From Limibacterium fermenti (lineage in GTDB: Bacteria; Bacteroidota; Bacteroidia; Bacteroidales; Dysgonomonadaceae), in contig NZ_CP159486.1 of NCBI RefSeq assembly GCF_041902845.1, positions 1 to 64,000 on the forward strand: a stretch of DNA of 64,000 bases, read 5' to 3'. The position numbers and the translations under genes were made by a program. Positions 33,197 through 42,748 of the stretch are shown piece after piece (within the stretch, counting starts at the first letter, position 1; each line of letters opens with the position of its first letter). The notes beneath the pieces are model-generated. The model had not been told where the DNA came from and made no database searches. It worked only from the letters and a program-made list of their open reading frames with translations.

Positions 33197-36034
33197 ATGA
33201 ACAATTGTTTTCTTATACCTCTATCGATTTTTCTCCTCCTTTTTTGGAGCGGAGGCCGTGCAATTGCCCAAAGGGCAAGCGCGGGAGACATCGAAACGTA
33301 TCGTATTTACGGCTATGTCTATGAGCAGGACAAAGATCATAAGCAACCTTTGACGTATGCGGTTATCAATATCCCTGAAAATGGGCTGTCGGCTGTTGCA
33401 AATGAACAAGGCCGATACGATATCGGGGGAGTCGCGGAGGGGAAAGTCAGGATTACCGTTTCTTTTTTGGGTAAGATTCCGGTAGATACGGTAATCTCTT
33501 TGACTCGCGACACACAGGTGGATTTTATGATGCAGGAAGATAACTTCCGCATCAAGGGCATCGTTGTGACTGCAGAGCATCGCCAGTCCGGCCAATCGAC
33601 TGCATCTCTGATTACCCGAACCGCGATGGATCACATGCAGGCGACCAGTTTAGCAGATGTCATGAGATTGTTGCCGGGGGAATTATCGCGCAATCCGAGT
33701 CTTAGCGAATCTCAGCAATTGACGCTTCGCACGGTGACGAACCAAAATGTCCTCGGACTGGGAACGGCTATCATCATGGATGATGCCCCTTTATCGAATA
33801 ATGCCAATATGCAAACAATGCACCCTTCTGTCGTAGGATCTGTCTCCAGTTTGTATAAAGGAGCCACGCCTTCCGGTGGACCGGATGCGCGACAAGTGTC
33901 GACCGATAATATCGAATCGGTGGAAGTGATAAGGGGAATCCCTTCGGTGCAATATGGCGAACTTACTTCGGGTGCGGTCGTTATTCGTTCGAAGGCGGGA
34001 CGGGAACCCTTGCGTGTCCGGTTAAAGGCTAACCCCAATGTATATCAGTTTTCTGTCGGAAAAGGGTTCCTCCTTGGCGAAAAAAAAGGTGCCCTTAATC
34101 TTAGCGCTGATTATGCGAATAATAAAAACTCAACTGTCCAGTCTTATAATTATTATGAACGGACGACTGCAAAGGCGCAGTATTCAAATGAATTGTTTCA
34201 TAACAAATGGAGCACCCATACCAACCTGAGGTTTTTCTACGGGAATGATACCCGTAAGTTGAATCCAGATGATGAACAGATGAAACGCTCTTCACAAGGC
34301 AAAGACGTCGGAATGGGGCTCAACACGAACGGTACTCTCCGACTGAATCTCGGTCTGTTAAAAAATATAACCTACAGCCTTTCGGGAACCTATACAACAA
34401 AAGACAGTTACCATAGTGAACTGTATACGTCGGCCAATGCTCCTTTTTCGATGAGTATCACCGACGGAGCTATCCTTTCGAACAAACCGGGCGTAGATGT
34501 TTTTGATACGGAGGGAAATAAACTCACGAATATTCCGGAGACAGACCGCTCGAAATTCGCCAGCTACCTGCCCGCTTCGTATCAGGGACGCGAAGAAATC
34601 TTCGGACGCGAATTAAACTTGTTTTATAAGGTTAACGCCACATTGTTTAAGAGTATCGGGAACACTCATCACCGTATTATGGTAGGGTCTGACGGCCGAG
34701 TCGATAAAAATTACGGCCGGGGGAAGGTCTTCAGCCAAGAAGCTCCTCCCTACCGCGAGCTTCAGGCGATGAATGCTACTTTCCGGCCTCGTTCTTACCG
34801 TGATATTCCCGCGGTAAAACAACTCGGATTGTATGCCGAAGAGAACTTTCAATACAGTTTTGCCGGACGCGAACTCCACTTGCAGGCAGGTATTCGCTAC
34901 GACGATTATTCGGTGGTGAAGGGCTTGTTTACCACTCGCGTCAACGGTTCGCTCAACGTCCTTCCCGATGTGTTGACCCTTCGCGGAGGTTTCGGCCAAA
35001 TGGCTAAAGGTCCCGTGCAACTATTTCTCTATCCGGAGAGGGCTTATTTCGAATATGTGAATATCAACGAGATGTCCAATGACCGTATTCCCGAAGAAGA
35101 ACGAGTATATATGACGACCACGAAAGTATTCGACACGCAGAATAAAGACTTGGAGGTAGCCAAGAATACACGTAAAGAGATCGGTTTCGACTTGACACTC
35201 GGTAAAACACGTTTGTCTGTAACCGCTTTCGATGATAAATTGAACAACGGATACTCGATGTCCAGAACGGTCAACACTTTCCGCCCTTTCACGTTTAATG
35301 AATATAAAAGAGCAGGAGATGGTTCGGCACCGGTCTTTGAATTGGACGCGAGTAATCCTGTTCTGGCAAGTTATTATACTCCTACCAATAACCGGGTCAT
35401 TCAAACAAAAGGACTTGAATATGATTTCGATTTGGGACGTATCGATGCCCTCCGAACATCTTTCAACCTGAACGGTGCATGGATGAGAGGGCTCACTTAT
35501 AATAAGGATTATTATTTCTTCGACAACTACAGTACCATAGGGGCTGAAGACCGCACTCATGTGGGTTTATATGAAAAAGGAATGGAAAAACAATATAACG
35601 AAACGCACATTAGTGCGCTGAGGATTACCCATAATATCCCGGAAATAGGCTTCGTTATTACGTTGACCACAGAGGCTATTTGGAAAGACGATAAATGGTT
35701 TAGTTTCGGCAATGATTCCATTCCTGTGCAATATATCTCGAAAGTAGACGGACAAGTCTATCCTTTTGAACCTTCCAAAAAAGACGATGATGAATTTACC
35801 GATATTGTCCGTCCGGTTGATCAAAAAGATAAAATTAAAGAATACTTTTCCAAGCCGGTATTTTGTTTTAACCTGCATCTGACGAAAGAAATCGGAGAGG
35901 CCATGCGCCTATCTTTCTTCGCCAATAATTTGTTCAGCAGTTACCCGCAACGGGAATCTAAAAGATACCCGAGACAATATACGGTCTACAATAAAGATTT
36001 TTTCTTCGGATTGGAATTATCGATCAAGCTATAA
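33197..36034 (+). CDS. TonB-dependent outer-membrane receptor (putative metal receptor)
   Basis: The 945-residue receptor has a signal peptide (residues 1-24), a carboxypeptidase-regulatory-like domain (~37-110: IYGYVYEQDKDHKQPLTYAV), a plug domain (VEVIRGIPSVQYGELTSGAVV is its typical end) and a 22-stranded barrel. It is not the SusC subtype: it lacks a SusD partner. It follows the second COG0523 gene by 35 bp with no separate promoter, so metal import (zinc, or a metallophore) is the likely role. Confidence 0.9.
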   Translation: MNNCFLIPLSIFLLLFWSGGRAIAQRASAGDIETYRIYGYVYEQDKDHKQPLTYAVINIPENGLSAVANEQGRYDIGGVAEGKVRITVSFLGKIPVDTVISLTRDTQVDFMMQEDNFRIKGIVVTAEHRQSGQSTASLITRTAMDHMQATSLADVMRLLPGELSRNPSLSESQQLTLRTVTNQNVLGLGTAIIMDDAPLSNNANMQTMHPSVVGSVSSLYKGATPSGGPDARQVSTDNIESVEVIRGIPSVQYGELTSGAVVIRSKAGREPLRVRLKANPNVYQFSVGKGFLLGEKKGALNLSADYANNKNSTVQSYNYYERTTAKAQYSNELFHNKWSTHTNLRFFYGNDTRKLNPDDEQMKRSSQGKDVGMGLNTNGTLRLNLGLLKNITYSLSGTYTTKDSYHSELYTSANAPFSMSITDGAILSNKPGVDVFDTEGNKLTNIPETDRSKFASYLPASYQGREEIFGRELNLFYKVNATLFKSIGNTHHRIMVGSDGRVDKNYGRGKVFSQEAPPYRELQAMNATFRPRSYRDIPAVKQLGLYAEENFQYSFAGRELHLQAGIRYDDYSVVKGLFTTRVNGSLNVLPDVLTLRGGFGQMAKGPVQLFLYPERAYFEYVNINEMSNDRIPEEERVYMTTTKVFDTQNKDLEVAKNTRKEIGFDLTLGKTRLSVTAFDDKLNNGYSMSRTVNTFRPFTFNEYKRAGDGSAPVFELDASNPVLASYYTPTNNRVIQTKGLEYDFDLGRIDALRTSFNLNGAWMRGLTYNKDYYFFDNYSTIGAEDRTHVGLYEKGMEKQYNETHISALRITHNIPEIGFVITLTTEAIWKDDKWFSFGNDSIPVQYISKVDGQVYPFEPSKKDDDEFTDIVRPVDQKDKIKEYFSKPVFCFNLHLTKEIGEAMRLSFFANNLFSSYPQRESKRYPRQYTVYNKDFFFGLELSIKL

Positions 36035-36046
36035 ATATCAAAAGAA

Positions 36047-37294
36047 ATGACAATAAAACAGAATGTTATCTATATATTGATTGCCGTTTTATGGACGGCT
36101 GTGTTTACCAGTTGTGAATCCTTTTCTGACGCTGACGGTGTTACGGATATTCGGTATCTGAGTGCGCAGGTGACGATTTCTTCCGATACGTATGAGACCA
36201 CCGGTGAAGGACTCACGCTTTCTTTAACCGATGTGGATAAGGGCACGGTGATCGAAAAAGCTTTGACGGGATCAACCATTGCGCTTGATGAAATTCTCCC
36301 CGGCATTTATAATTTGTCGGTTTACGGATCGACAAAAGATGCGGAAGGTCGCGATATTTACCTAAATGGCGAACATACCAACTATCCGATTGTCGAGAAT
36401 AATAAAAAGATCGAAGTGGAAATGAAAGGCTCGTTATTGGGACCGGTCATCTTTAAAGAAATCTTCTTTTCAGGAACGGCCAATTTCTATTTCCGGAATC
36501 AGTTTTACGAGGTGTATAATAATTCCGATGAAACCGTTTATCTCGATGGCTTGTATTTCGCTAATTTATATCCTACGACGGCTTCGACCTTCCGTCCGAT
36601 ATGGCGGGAAGAAGACAAAGGCGATTATGTCTATGCCGACCGGATCTGGAAGTTCCCGGGCAACGGCACCGATTACCCTTTGGCTCCGGGTGAGTCGTGC
36701 GTCATTTCACAATTTGCCGCCAACCACAAACTCCCGCAATACAACCCTAATTCGCCTGTCGACGGTACTTCGTCGGAGTTCGAATTCAATATGAATAATC
36801 CAAATTACCCCGATCAACCGGCTCCCGACATGGTGCATGTGTTTTACGACGGAAAAGCAGGTAAGGGAGGATCTCCGCAATATCTCACGTCGGTATTCGG
36901 CGGAGCGTTTGTATTGTTCAAGCCGTTGGATGAAAACTATGATCCCGTAAACGATAAAAAGTGGCAAGCGATAGACCAAGATGATTATTATGAACAGATA
37001 CTTGCTAAAATCCCTTACAGTTATATCTGGGATGCGGTGGAAGCCGGGCCTAACGAATCCATGCTCAAAGGTAAGCGGGTACCCGGCGTGTTGGATGCGG
37101 GTATGACCTATGTCGGTGACATTTACAATTCGTTGGGTGTGGCGCGCAAAAAGATCGGCGAGAGAGCCGACGGTACTCCCCGCTTGCAGGATTCGAATAA
37201 CAGCACAAATGACTTCGAGCATGGTGTTACACCGCAATTCCGCCGTTACGGAGCGAAGATGCCTGCATGGAATCATACTTTAACAGGAAAATAA
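36047..37294 (+). CDS. DUF4876 lipoprotein
   Basis: The 415-residue protein has a lipoprotein signal (lipobox TSC near residue 23). An N-terminal Ig-like segment (QVTISSDTYETTGEGLTLSL) is followed by a larger beta-rich domain (GPVIFKEIFFSGTANFYFRN... YEVYNNSDETVYLDGLYF), which resembles a lamin-tail/surface beta-sandwich. It lies 12 bp after the receptor, an arrangement typical of a surface lipoprotein partner that captures ligand. The DUF4876 name is from recall. Confidence 0.75.
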   Translation: MTIKQNVIYILIAVLWTAVFTSCESFSDADGVTDIRYLSAQVTISSDTYETTGEGLTLSLTDVDKGTVIEKALTGSTIALDEILPGIYNLSVYGSTKDAEGRDIYLNGEHTNYPIVENNKKIEVEMKGSLLGPVIFKEIFFSGTANFYFRNQFYEVYNNSDETVYLDGLYFANLYPTTASTFRPIWREEDKGDYVYADRIWKFPGNGTDYPLAPGESCVISQFAANHKLPQYNPNSPVDGTSSEFEFNMNNPNYPDQPAPDMVHVFYDGKAGKGGSPQYLTSVFGGAFVLFKPLDENYDPVNDKKWQAIDQDDYYEQILAKIPYSYIWDAVEAGPNESMLKGKRVPGVLDAGMTYVGDIYNSLGVARKKIGERADGTPRLQDSNNSTNDFEHGVTPQFRRYGAKMPAWNHTLTGK

Positions 37295-37305
37295 CGAAGA
37301 AGAAA

Positions 37306-38868
37306 ATGAACGTAAAAATAACTCTACGATATTATAGTGTAACATGCGCCTTGCTTTTATTACTCTCGATGGGGGTCGCGGCGCAAGAAGCGGACAACGG
37401 ACTTTCTCCCGCCGCGCTCGAATGGATGAAAATAAACGGATTGTGGAGGCAGACGCCTAACGCGGCTGGAATGCTGCTCGGCGATACGGCAGTGTACAGT
37501 GAACTGAGTGCCGGATTCGATACTTATCGCGGATCATTCCGGCGTCCTGAACAGGGCGATCAGGAAAATAATCTGACTTTTTCGGCCGAAGGGGCGGAGA
37601 AGTTAAAGAAGACCTATGTCTGGGGACGATTCGATTACTCTCGACAAACCCTGCGCGGCGCTCTTTATAATGCTTCATTGGTGGATCCTTTTCGCGGTAT
37701 GCCATATTATGTTATCGACCAAAATGCCAGCGACTGGAACAACCAGCGCTATGACCTTGCTTTTAAAGCCGCCTATCCTGCTTCGTCTAAAATCCTGTTC
37801 GGAATTGAAAGCTCCTACAAAGCATGGATTGGCGCTAAACAACGCGATATTCGCGTGGATTCCCGCTTTTACACTACCGATGTGAAACCTTCTGTGGTTT
37901 ATTCCGTCACTCCCCGCCATCATATTGGCTTCAACTTGCATTATTACAATTTGAAAGAATACTCGGAGATGAGTGTCGTGAATCTGTATATCCTTCAGGA
38001 TGCGTATGAAATGTACGGCTTGGGCAATGCCCGTAAGAATGCCGGCATCAATAACGGGCGTGAAGGTGTATATATCGGCAACAATGTGGGTTTCGGTATC
38101 CAGTACGCGTATGATGGCGCGGTACGATTCCTGTTGGCTTCGGACTTTGACAAGAAAGTCGAAGACGCGCAGATAGGGCAGATGACTCCGCGTGACGAAG
38201 GTACGGTTAAGGATGTGCAATGGCGCACGCGCTTGCAGGCTCTGTATAAAGGACAAACTTGGTCGCATGCATTCACGCTCGAATACGATTACCGTCATAT
38301 CGACGGAATAGAATATGTTACGATGTTGAACGATTCTACGGGATGGGATAAGCTGCACAGCGATGTCCGATCGAAATACCGTACACAACGAATAGGTGGA
38401 GGATATACACTGTTTGGTAACGGTTCCGACGGATACCGTAAGCAGATCGGCTTGGACATGATGTATACCAAGAAACAAGACGACTATCTATTACCCGCTT
38501 CCCGGTTGGATTATGAAAATCTTCTCCTTACTGTGCAGGCCAAAAGAAATTATCTTTTATCGGCCCGTCTCCAAAAGCGGCTGTTGGTGGGTGCTTCGGT
38601 TTCTTATAACTTTAATTTGTCGGGAAATTACCGGTATGACGGAAACTATCCAGACTATCCTAGTGTTATAGGATTGATGCAGTCCGATATTGACTATCTT
38701 TCGGCCGATTATTCTTTGGGAAGTATTTCCGCTACTTATTCCCAGCGGGTCAACACTCATTCCGGCGCAACGGCTTTTGCTAAGGCCACTTTTACGTATT
38801 CGCGCGCCGAAGAAGAGGTATTAGGCAGTCGTACTTATCTACAGCTTAGTATAGGATGTAATTTTTAA
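37306..38868 (+). CDS. Outer-membrane beta-barrel-like protein (DUF6850-type)
   Basis: I start at the ATG at 37306, preceded by a purine-rich AAGAAGAAA ribosome-binding region. An in-frame ATG at 37267 would overlap the upstream gene by 28 nt and add 13 basic residues before the signal peptide. The 520-residue protein has a signal peptide (residues ~9-27, GVAA-QEA). The rest is made of long amphipathic strands with aromatic girdles, ending THSGATAFAKATFTYSRAEE...LQLSIGCNF (terminal Phe typical of barrels). Function unknown; its place in the operon suggests metal-related surface work. Confidence 0.7.
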   Translation: MNVKITLRYYSVTCALLLLLSMGVAAQEADNGLSPAALEWMKINGLWRQTPNAAGMLLGDTAVYSELSAGFDTYRGSFRRPEQGDQENNLTFSAEGAEKLKKTYVWGRFDYSRQTLRGALYNASLVDPFRGMPYYVIDQNASDWNNQRYDLAFKAAYPASSKILFGIESSYKAWIGAKQRDIRVDSRFYTTDVKPSVVYSVTPRHHIGFNLHYYNLKEYSEMSVVNLYILQDAYEMYGLGNARKNAGINNGREGVYIGNNVGFGIQYAYDGAVRFLLASDFDKKVEDAQIGQMTPRDEGTVKDVQWRTRLQALYKGQTWSHAFTLEYDYRHIDGIEYVTMLNDSTGWDKLHSDVRSKYRTQRIGGGYTLFGNGSDGYRKQIGLDMMYTKKQDDYLLPASRLDYENLLLTVQAKRNYLLSARLQKRLLVGASVSYNFNLSGNYRYDGNYPDYPSVIGLMQSDIDYLSADYSLGSISATYSQRVNTHSGATAFAKATFTYSRAEEEVLGSRTYLQLSIGCNF

Positions 38869-38879
38869 ATAATGATAGA

Positions 38880-39740
38880 ATGAAACGTACCTCGTCCATT
38901 TTTCTTTTATCCCTGATTCTCCTGGGGGGATGCGGCGCTCCACGGCAAGCAGTCCTTCTGCAAACGGCCGGAATGCAAAATGCTTATGAACGGTATTTCA
39001 TCGATTCCATCCTGCAATACGGGCTTGACCATGAAGCGTTATATACGATGCTCGGGTCGGTAAAACCGATGAGTTCCCTGGTCTCTTTCTCTTTTCCTGT
39101 GGCGAATACCGACACGGTATCGTCGGTGAAGGCCGATGTCGTGGATCGAAAACAGCAGGGAGCTTCGCTCGACCGATTGTTTGTCATTCAGCAAGCATTG
39201 AATAAAATAGATCTTCCCGATCTGCGTTTCGTGATGCTTCCTTATCGTGCATCGTATGAAGGCGATCGCATTATGCAGATCAATGTCGTCCGCGTGAGCG
39301 CCCTCGACAGTTTGCTGAAGGTGCGGGAAAGTTTCTTCGGCCAGTTCGGGCTGGTGCCGGGCGCCGACCCTGCGGTCGTGGTGAATACCCTCGAGTTTAA
39401 CGACCGATACGAACGCCTGCGCGGATACGGTTACCTCTTCGGGTATCCCGATTATGCCGTCGATTTCTTTGTGAAGGCTTTTCAAGAAGATGATGTAACC
39501 GGGAACTTCGTGGAGAGAAACTTTTTCCAGATTCCTACTCAAACCCGCGAAGACGGGTATTTTGTGTATGCCTATCCAAAAGGTCATACGCCTACAGTGG
39601 AACCGGATTCGGCTATTTACTATAAAGCTCAACGGATTTTAAACCGGTACCGCGATATTCGCGACAATTATTTGAATGCCGACAGCACGTTGCAAGCATA
39701 TAACCTTCTCCGGGATCATGCCGCACCTGCCCGACGCTAG
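38880..39740 (+). CDS. Uncharacterised lipoprotein of the metal island
   Basis: The 286-residue protein has a lipoprotein signal (lipobox GGC, residue ~18). The body is alpha/beta with no family I recognise (e.g. RYFIDSILQYGLDHEALYTM, then LPDLRFVMLPYRASYEGDRI). It lies 11 bp after the barrel gene and ends 22 nt inside the APC permease gene. I regard it as the last gene of the COG0523-receptor transcript. Confidence 0.7.
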   Translation: MKRTSSIFLLSLILLGGCGAPRQAVLLQTAGMQNAYERYFIDSILQYGLDHEALYTMLGSVKPMSSLVSFSFPVANTDTVSSVKADVVDRKQQGASLDRLFVIQQALNKIDLPDLRFVMLPYRASYEGDRIMQINVVRVSALDSLLKVRESFFGQFGLVPGADPAVVVNTLEFNDRYERLRGYGYLFGYPDYAVDFFVKAFQEDDVTGNFVERNFFQIPTQTREDGYFVYAYPKGHTPTVEPDSAIYYKAQRILNRYRDIRDNYLNADSTLQAYNLLRDHAAPARR

Positions 39741-41022
39741 CAGCCGCTCGGCTAAGATCGGAACCGTTACGGCACTTGCACTGATCATTGCCAATATGAT
39801 CGGTACGGGGGCTTTTACCTCTTTGGGTTTTCAATTGAAAGAAACAGGCCGCCCGGCCGTGGTGCTCGCGCTGTGGATTGTGGGCGGGGTCGTGGCCTTG
39901 TCGGGCGCGTTTAGTTATGCGGAGGTGGGGACGGCCATTAAGAAATCGGGCGGTGAATATACGTTTCTATCCCGTATCTATCATCCGTTGGCCGGATACC
40001 TGTCGGGCTGGATTTCTTTGACGGTAGGCTTTGCCGCGCCTATTGCGTTATCGGCGATGGCAGCGGTTGCCTATTTTCCCTTATCTACGGGAAGCGGCAA
40101 GTGGATAGCCGTCGGACTGATTTTCCTCGTCACGCTCATCCATACCCGGGGCGTTAGATCGGGTGCACGCTTTCAACGAATCGCCACCTTACTGAAAGTG
40201 ATTGTTATGGTGACCTTGATCGCTGTGGGGTTGGCATTGCCGTCGGAACAGTCACCCGCAACGGTCTTCCCCCGGCCTTGGTTCTCGGGTGTCGATCCGG
40301 TAGCCTTTGCCGTGCTCCTTATTTATGTAAGTTATTCTTATTCGGGATGGAATGCCGTCACGTATATCACGGATGAGGTGCGCCGCCCTTCCCGTACACT
40401 TCCGGTAAGTCTGGTTGGCGGCGCGTTGATTGTGACGGTGTTATACACCTTACTGCAATATGTATTTCTGAAGCATGTGCCGGTTGGAGAGTTGAGCGGC
40501 GTGTTGGATGTCGGTAATGTCGCTGTGCAACGGATGCTGGGTGATGGCGCCGGCCGATGGTTTGGTGTTGCACTCTCATTATTGCTGGTCTCGGGCATTA
40601 GCGCTATGGTGTGGGTCGGCCCGCGCGTGACATCGGGGATGGGCGCCGATTATCCGATGTGGCGTTATTTCCGCTCGCAACCCGGAGAAGTACCGGTGCA
40701 CGCTTTATGGCTTCAGTTTTTTATAGCTTCGGCATTGTTGTTGACCGGAACGTTCGAGCAGATTATGATCTATTGCGGGGTGTTGCTGTCTGTTTCCACC
40801 ATGATGACGGTTTTCGGGACGTTTATTTTGCGGCGGAAGCCTGCCTTGGGAGATGGAAAACAGTATAAAAGTCCGTTGTTCCCGTTGTTTCCGCTCATCT
40901 TTTTGTTTTTTTCCGTCTGGATGATTGTATTTGTGGTGATTCGCAACCCTCTGGAGACCCTTATCGGCTTGGGCAATTTGATGGTGGGCGCCGCGACTTG
41001 GTTTTGGGGTAAAAAAAGATAA
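39718..41022 (+). CDS. APC-superfamily amino-acid permease
   Basis: The 434-residue protein (start at 39718; an earlier in-frame ATG at 39676 lies within the upstream gene and adds non-conserved residues) has 12 predicted helices. The first helix contains the APC substrate-binding motif NMIGTGAFTSLGF, and the YAEVGTAIKKSGGEY motif follows helix 2. It resembles SLC7/APA-type exchangers. The substrate is unknown. It overlaps the upstream lipoprotein by 23 nt, so it might be translationally coupled to the metal operon. Confidence 0.88.
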   Translation: MPHLPDASSRSAKIGTVTALALIIANMIGTGAFTSLGFQLKETGRPAVVLALWIVGGVVALSGAFSYAEVGTAIKKSGGEYTFLSRIYHPLAGYLSGWISLTVGFAAPIALSAMAAVAYFPLSTGSGKWIAVGLIFLVTLIHTRGVRSGARFQRIATLLKVIVMVTLIAVGLALPSEQSPATVFPRPWFSGVDPVAFAVLLIYVSYSYSGWNAVTYITDEVRRPSRTLPVSLVGGALIVTVLYTLLQYVFLKHVPVGELSGVLDVGNVAVQRMLGDGAGRWFGVALSLLLVSGISAMVWVGPRVTSGMGADYPMWRYFRSQPGEVPVHALWLQFFIASALLLTGTFEQIMIYCGVLLSVSTMMTVFGTFILRRKPALGDGKQYKSPLFPLFPLIFLFFSVWMIVFVVIRNPLETLIGLGNLMVGAATWFWGKKR

Positions 41023-41060
41023 AAAATCGGGTTCGGGAGAAATTTACCTCACGAAGTTTG

Positions 41061-42410
41061 TCACATCTCTATATTATAAAGGTGGATTTTATTGTATAAC
41101 GTCTTGCGATCGATTTGAAGAAGGCGAGCGGCAAGCGATTTATTCCCGTTCGACTTCTCCAGCGCCGTAAGGATGCGTTGTTTTTCATCTTCGGGGGCGG
41201 CATGTAACGGCTGAGGGGCGGTGTCGGCGTCATTTCCGCTTCTTTCCGGCAATAGCGGCAAGCTTTCGGGGGTAATCGCCTCGTCTTTGGCAAAAAGTAC
41301 CGAGCGGCGAATCACATTACGCAATTCGCGCAGGTTCCCCGGCCACGGGTAGCGTTCGAGTTTTTTTAAAGCATCGGGAGAGATACGTGTCACGTTCCTG
41401 TCGAGTTCGATGTTGGCTTCCGATAAAAAGAATTCGGCATACAGGCGTATGTCCGCTACACTCTCACGCAGGGGCGGCACCTTGATCATAAACTCGTTGA
41501 GCCGGTGATAAAGATCTTCGCGGAAGGTTCCCCCGGCAATGGCTTTTTCCAAGTTTTCATTGGTGGCGGTAAGGATGCGGACATCGACTTCGAGGTCGTT
41601 TGCCGTACCTACGGGCCTTATTTTCTTTTCTTGGAGGGCGCGAAGCAGTTGCATTTGTACACCATACGGAAGGTTTCCCACTTCGTCGAGAAAGAGCGTA
41701 CCGCCGTTTGCTTCCCAAAAGAAGCCTGTTTTGTCCTCGATAGCCGAGGTGAAAGAGCCTTTTTTATGGCCGAAGAGCTCGCTGGGCGCCAGTTCCATCG
41801 ACAAAGCCCCGCAATCTACGGCGATAAACGGTCCGTCTGCCCGGGCGCTCTTTTCGTGAATAAGGCGCGCCACATGCTCTTTGCCCGTACCGCTTTCGCC
41901 GGTAATCATCACCGCCATTTGCGTCGGCGCCACTAAATCGATATGACTGTACATCTGTTCGAGGGACGGGCTTTTACCCCTGACGGTCGCTCGGCTGGGC
42001 TTCAAAAGCTTTTTAGCCTGTTTCGGGGCCTTTTTCTGTGATGAAGAGGAAGAGGCAAACGCCGATTCAATCTTTTGCTTCAGCACCGTGGGGTTGACAG
42101 GCTTTTCCAAAAAGTCGGAAGCGCCCAACTTGATGGCGGCCACCGCCGTTTGCACCTCGCCGTAACCGGTCATGATGATAACCGGAATATCCAATGCTTG
42201 TTGTTTCAGCCATTCGAGCAGCAGGATGCCGTCGCCATCGGGTAAACGAAGATCGGACAGGATGATGTCGATCTTATCCGATACAATGTATTGCTGAGCG
42301 GCGCTCATGCTTGAAGACAGATGCACGGAAAACTCGTTCCGTTCGAACCACTTATGCAACATGGTTCCGAAACTTACATCGTCTTCTATAATTAAAATTC
42401 TTCCGTTCAT
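41061..42410 (-). CDS. Sigma-54-dependent response regulator
   Basis: The 449-residue NtrC-type regulator has a receiver domain (phosphoacceptor D53 in ILSDLRLPDGDG), a Ser/Lys-rich linker (~118-148), an AAA+ sigma-54 activation domain with Walker A GESGTGKE (171-178) and Walker B GTLFLDE (237-243), and a Fis-type HTH at the C-terminus (NKSLAARLLQIDRKTLYNKI). The sigma-54-contacting loop, normally GAFTGA, reads GSFTSA (218-223). No histidine kinase lies beside it, so its partner is elsewhere. Confidence 0.93.
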   Translation of the reverse strand: MNGRILIIEDDVSFGTMLHKWFERNEFSVHLSSSMSAAQQYIVSDKIDIILSDLRLPDGDGILLLEWLKQQALDIPVIIMTGYGEVQTAVAAIKLGASDFLEKPVNPTVLKQKIESAFASSSSSQKKAPKQAKKLLKPSRATVRGKSPSLEQMYSHIDLVAPTQMAVMITGESGTGKEHVARLIHEKSARADGPFIAVDCGALSMELAPSELFGHKKGSFTSAIEDKTGFFWEANGGTLFLDEVGNLPYGVQMQLLRALQEKKIRPVGTANDLEVDVRILTATNENLEKAIAGGTFREDLYHRLNEFMIKVPPLRESVADIRLYAEFFLSEANIELDRNVTRISPDALKKLERYPWPGNLRELRNVIRRSVLFAKDEAITPESLPLLPERSGNDADTAPQPLHAAPEDEKQRILTALEKSNGNKSLAARLLQIDRKTLYNKIHLYNIEM

Positions 42411-42748
42411 TCGTTCATTGACTTTCCTTTAACGCGAGGTAAAGTTAATTCATTTATCCATAATAAGCTATTATTCGCCCTGTGGATTTATGAAACCTAA
42501 CATTTCATTCCCCCCGATTAAGTTTTTTTACCGATATAGTTGGTTTCTCATGAACAAAAAGTTACTCCGAGGTTGCACAGAGAATTTTTAAGAGCAAATT
42601 GTGTTTTTTTACTCTGGAAACTCCGGGAACCTCCGTGCATCTGGGGGGAACAGTTTTTTTTGCAGATAATGTAATGATGAAATTTGTCCAACAATGATTG
42701 GGTAAAATCGGTTAGTAGTGGTTATATTTGAAGAAAATTTGACGATTT
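42411..42748. other. Intergenic region with a degenerate dispersed-repeat-like stretch
   Basis: No gene is seen. 42561-42652 contains word-like sequence (TACTCCGAGGTTGCACAGAG; ACTCCGGGAACCTCCGTGCA) of the 'accacagagg...cagag' style common between Bacteroidota genes. A -7 box TATATTTG at 42723-42730 serves the M24 peptidase gene. Confidence 0.55.
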
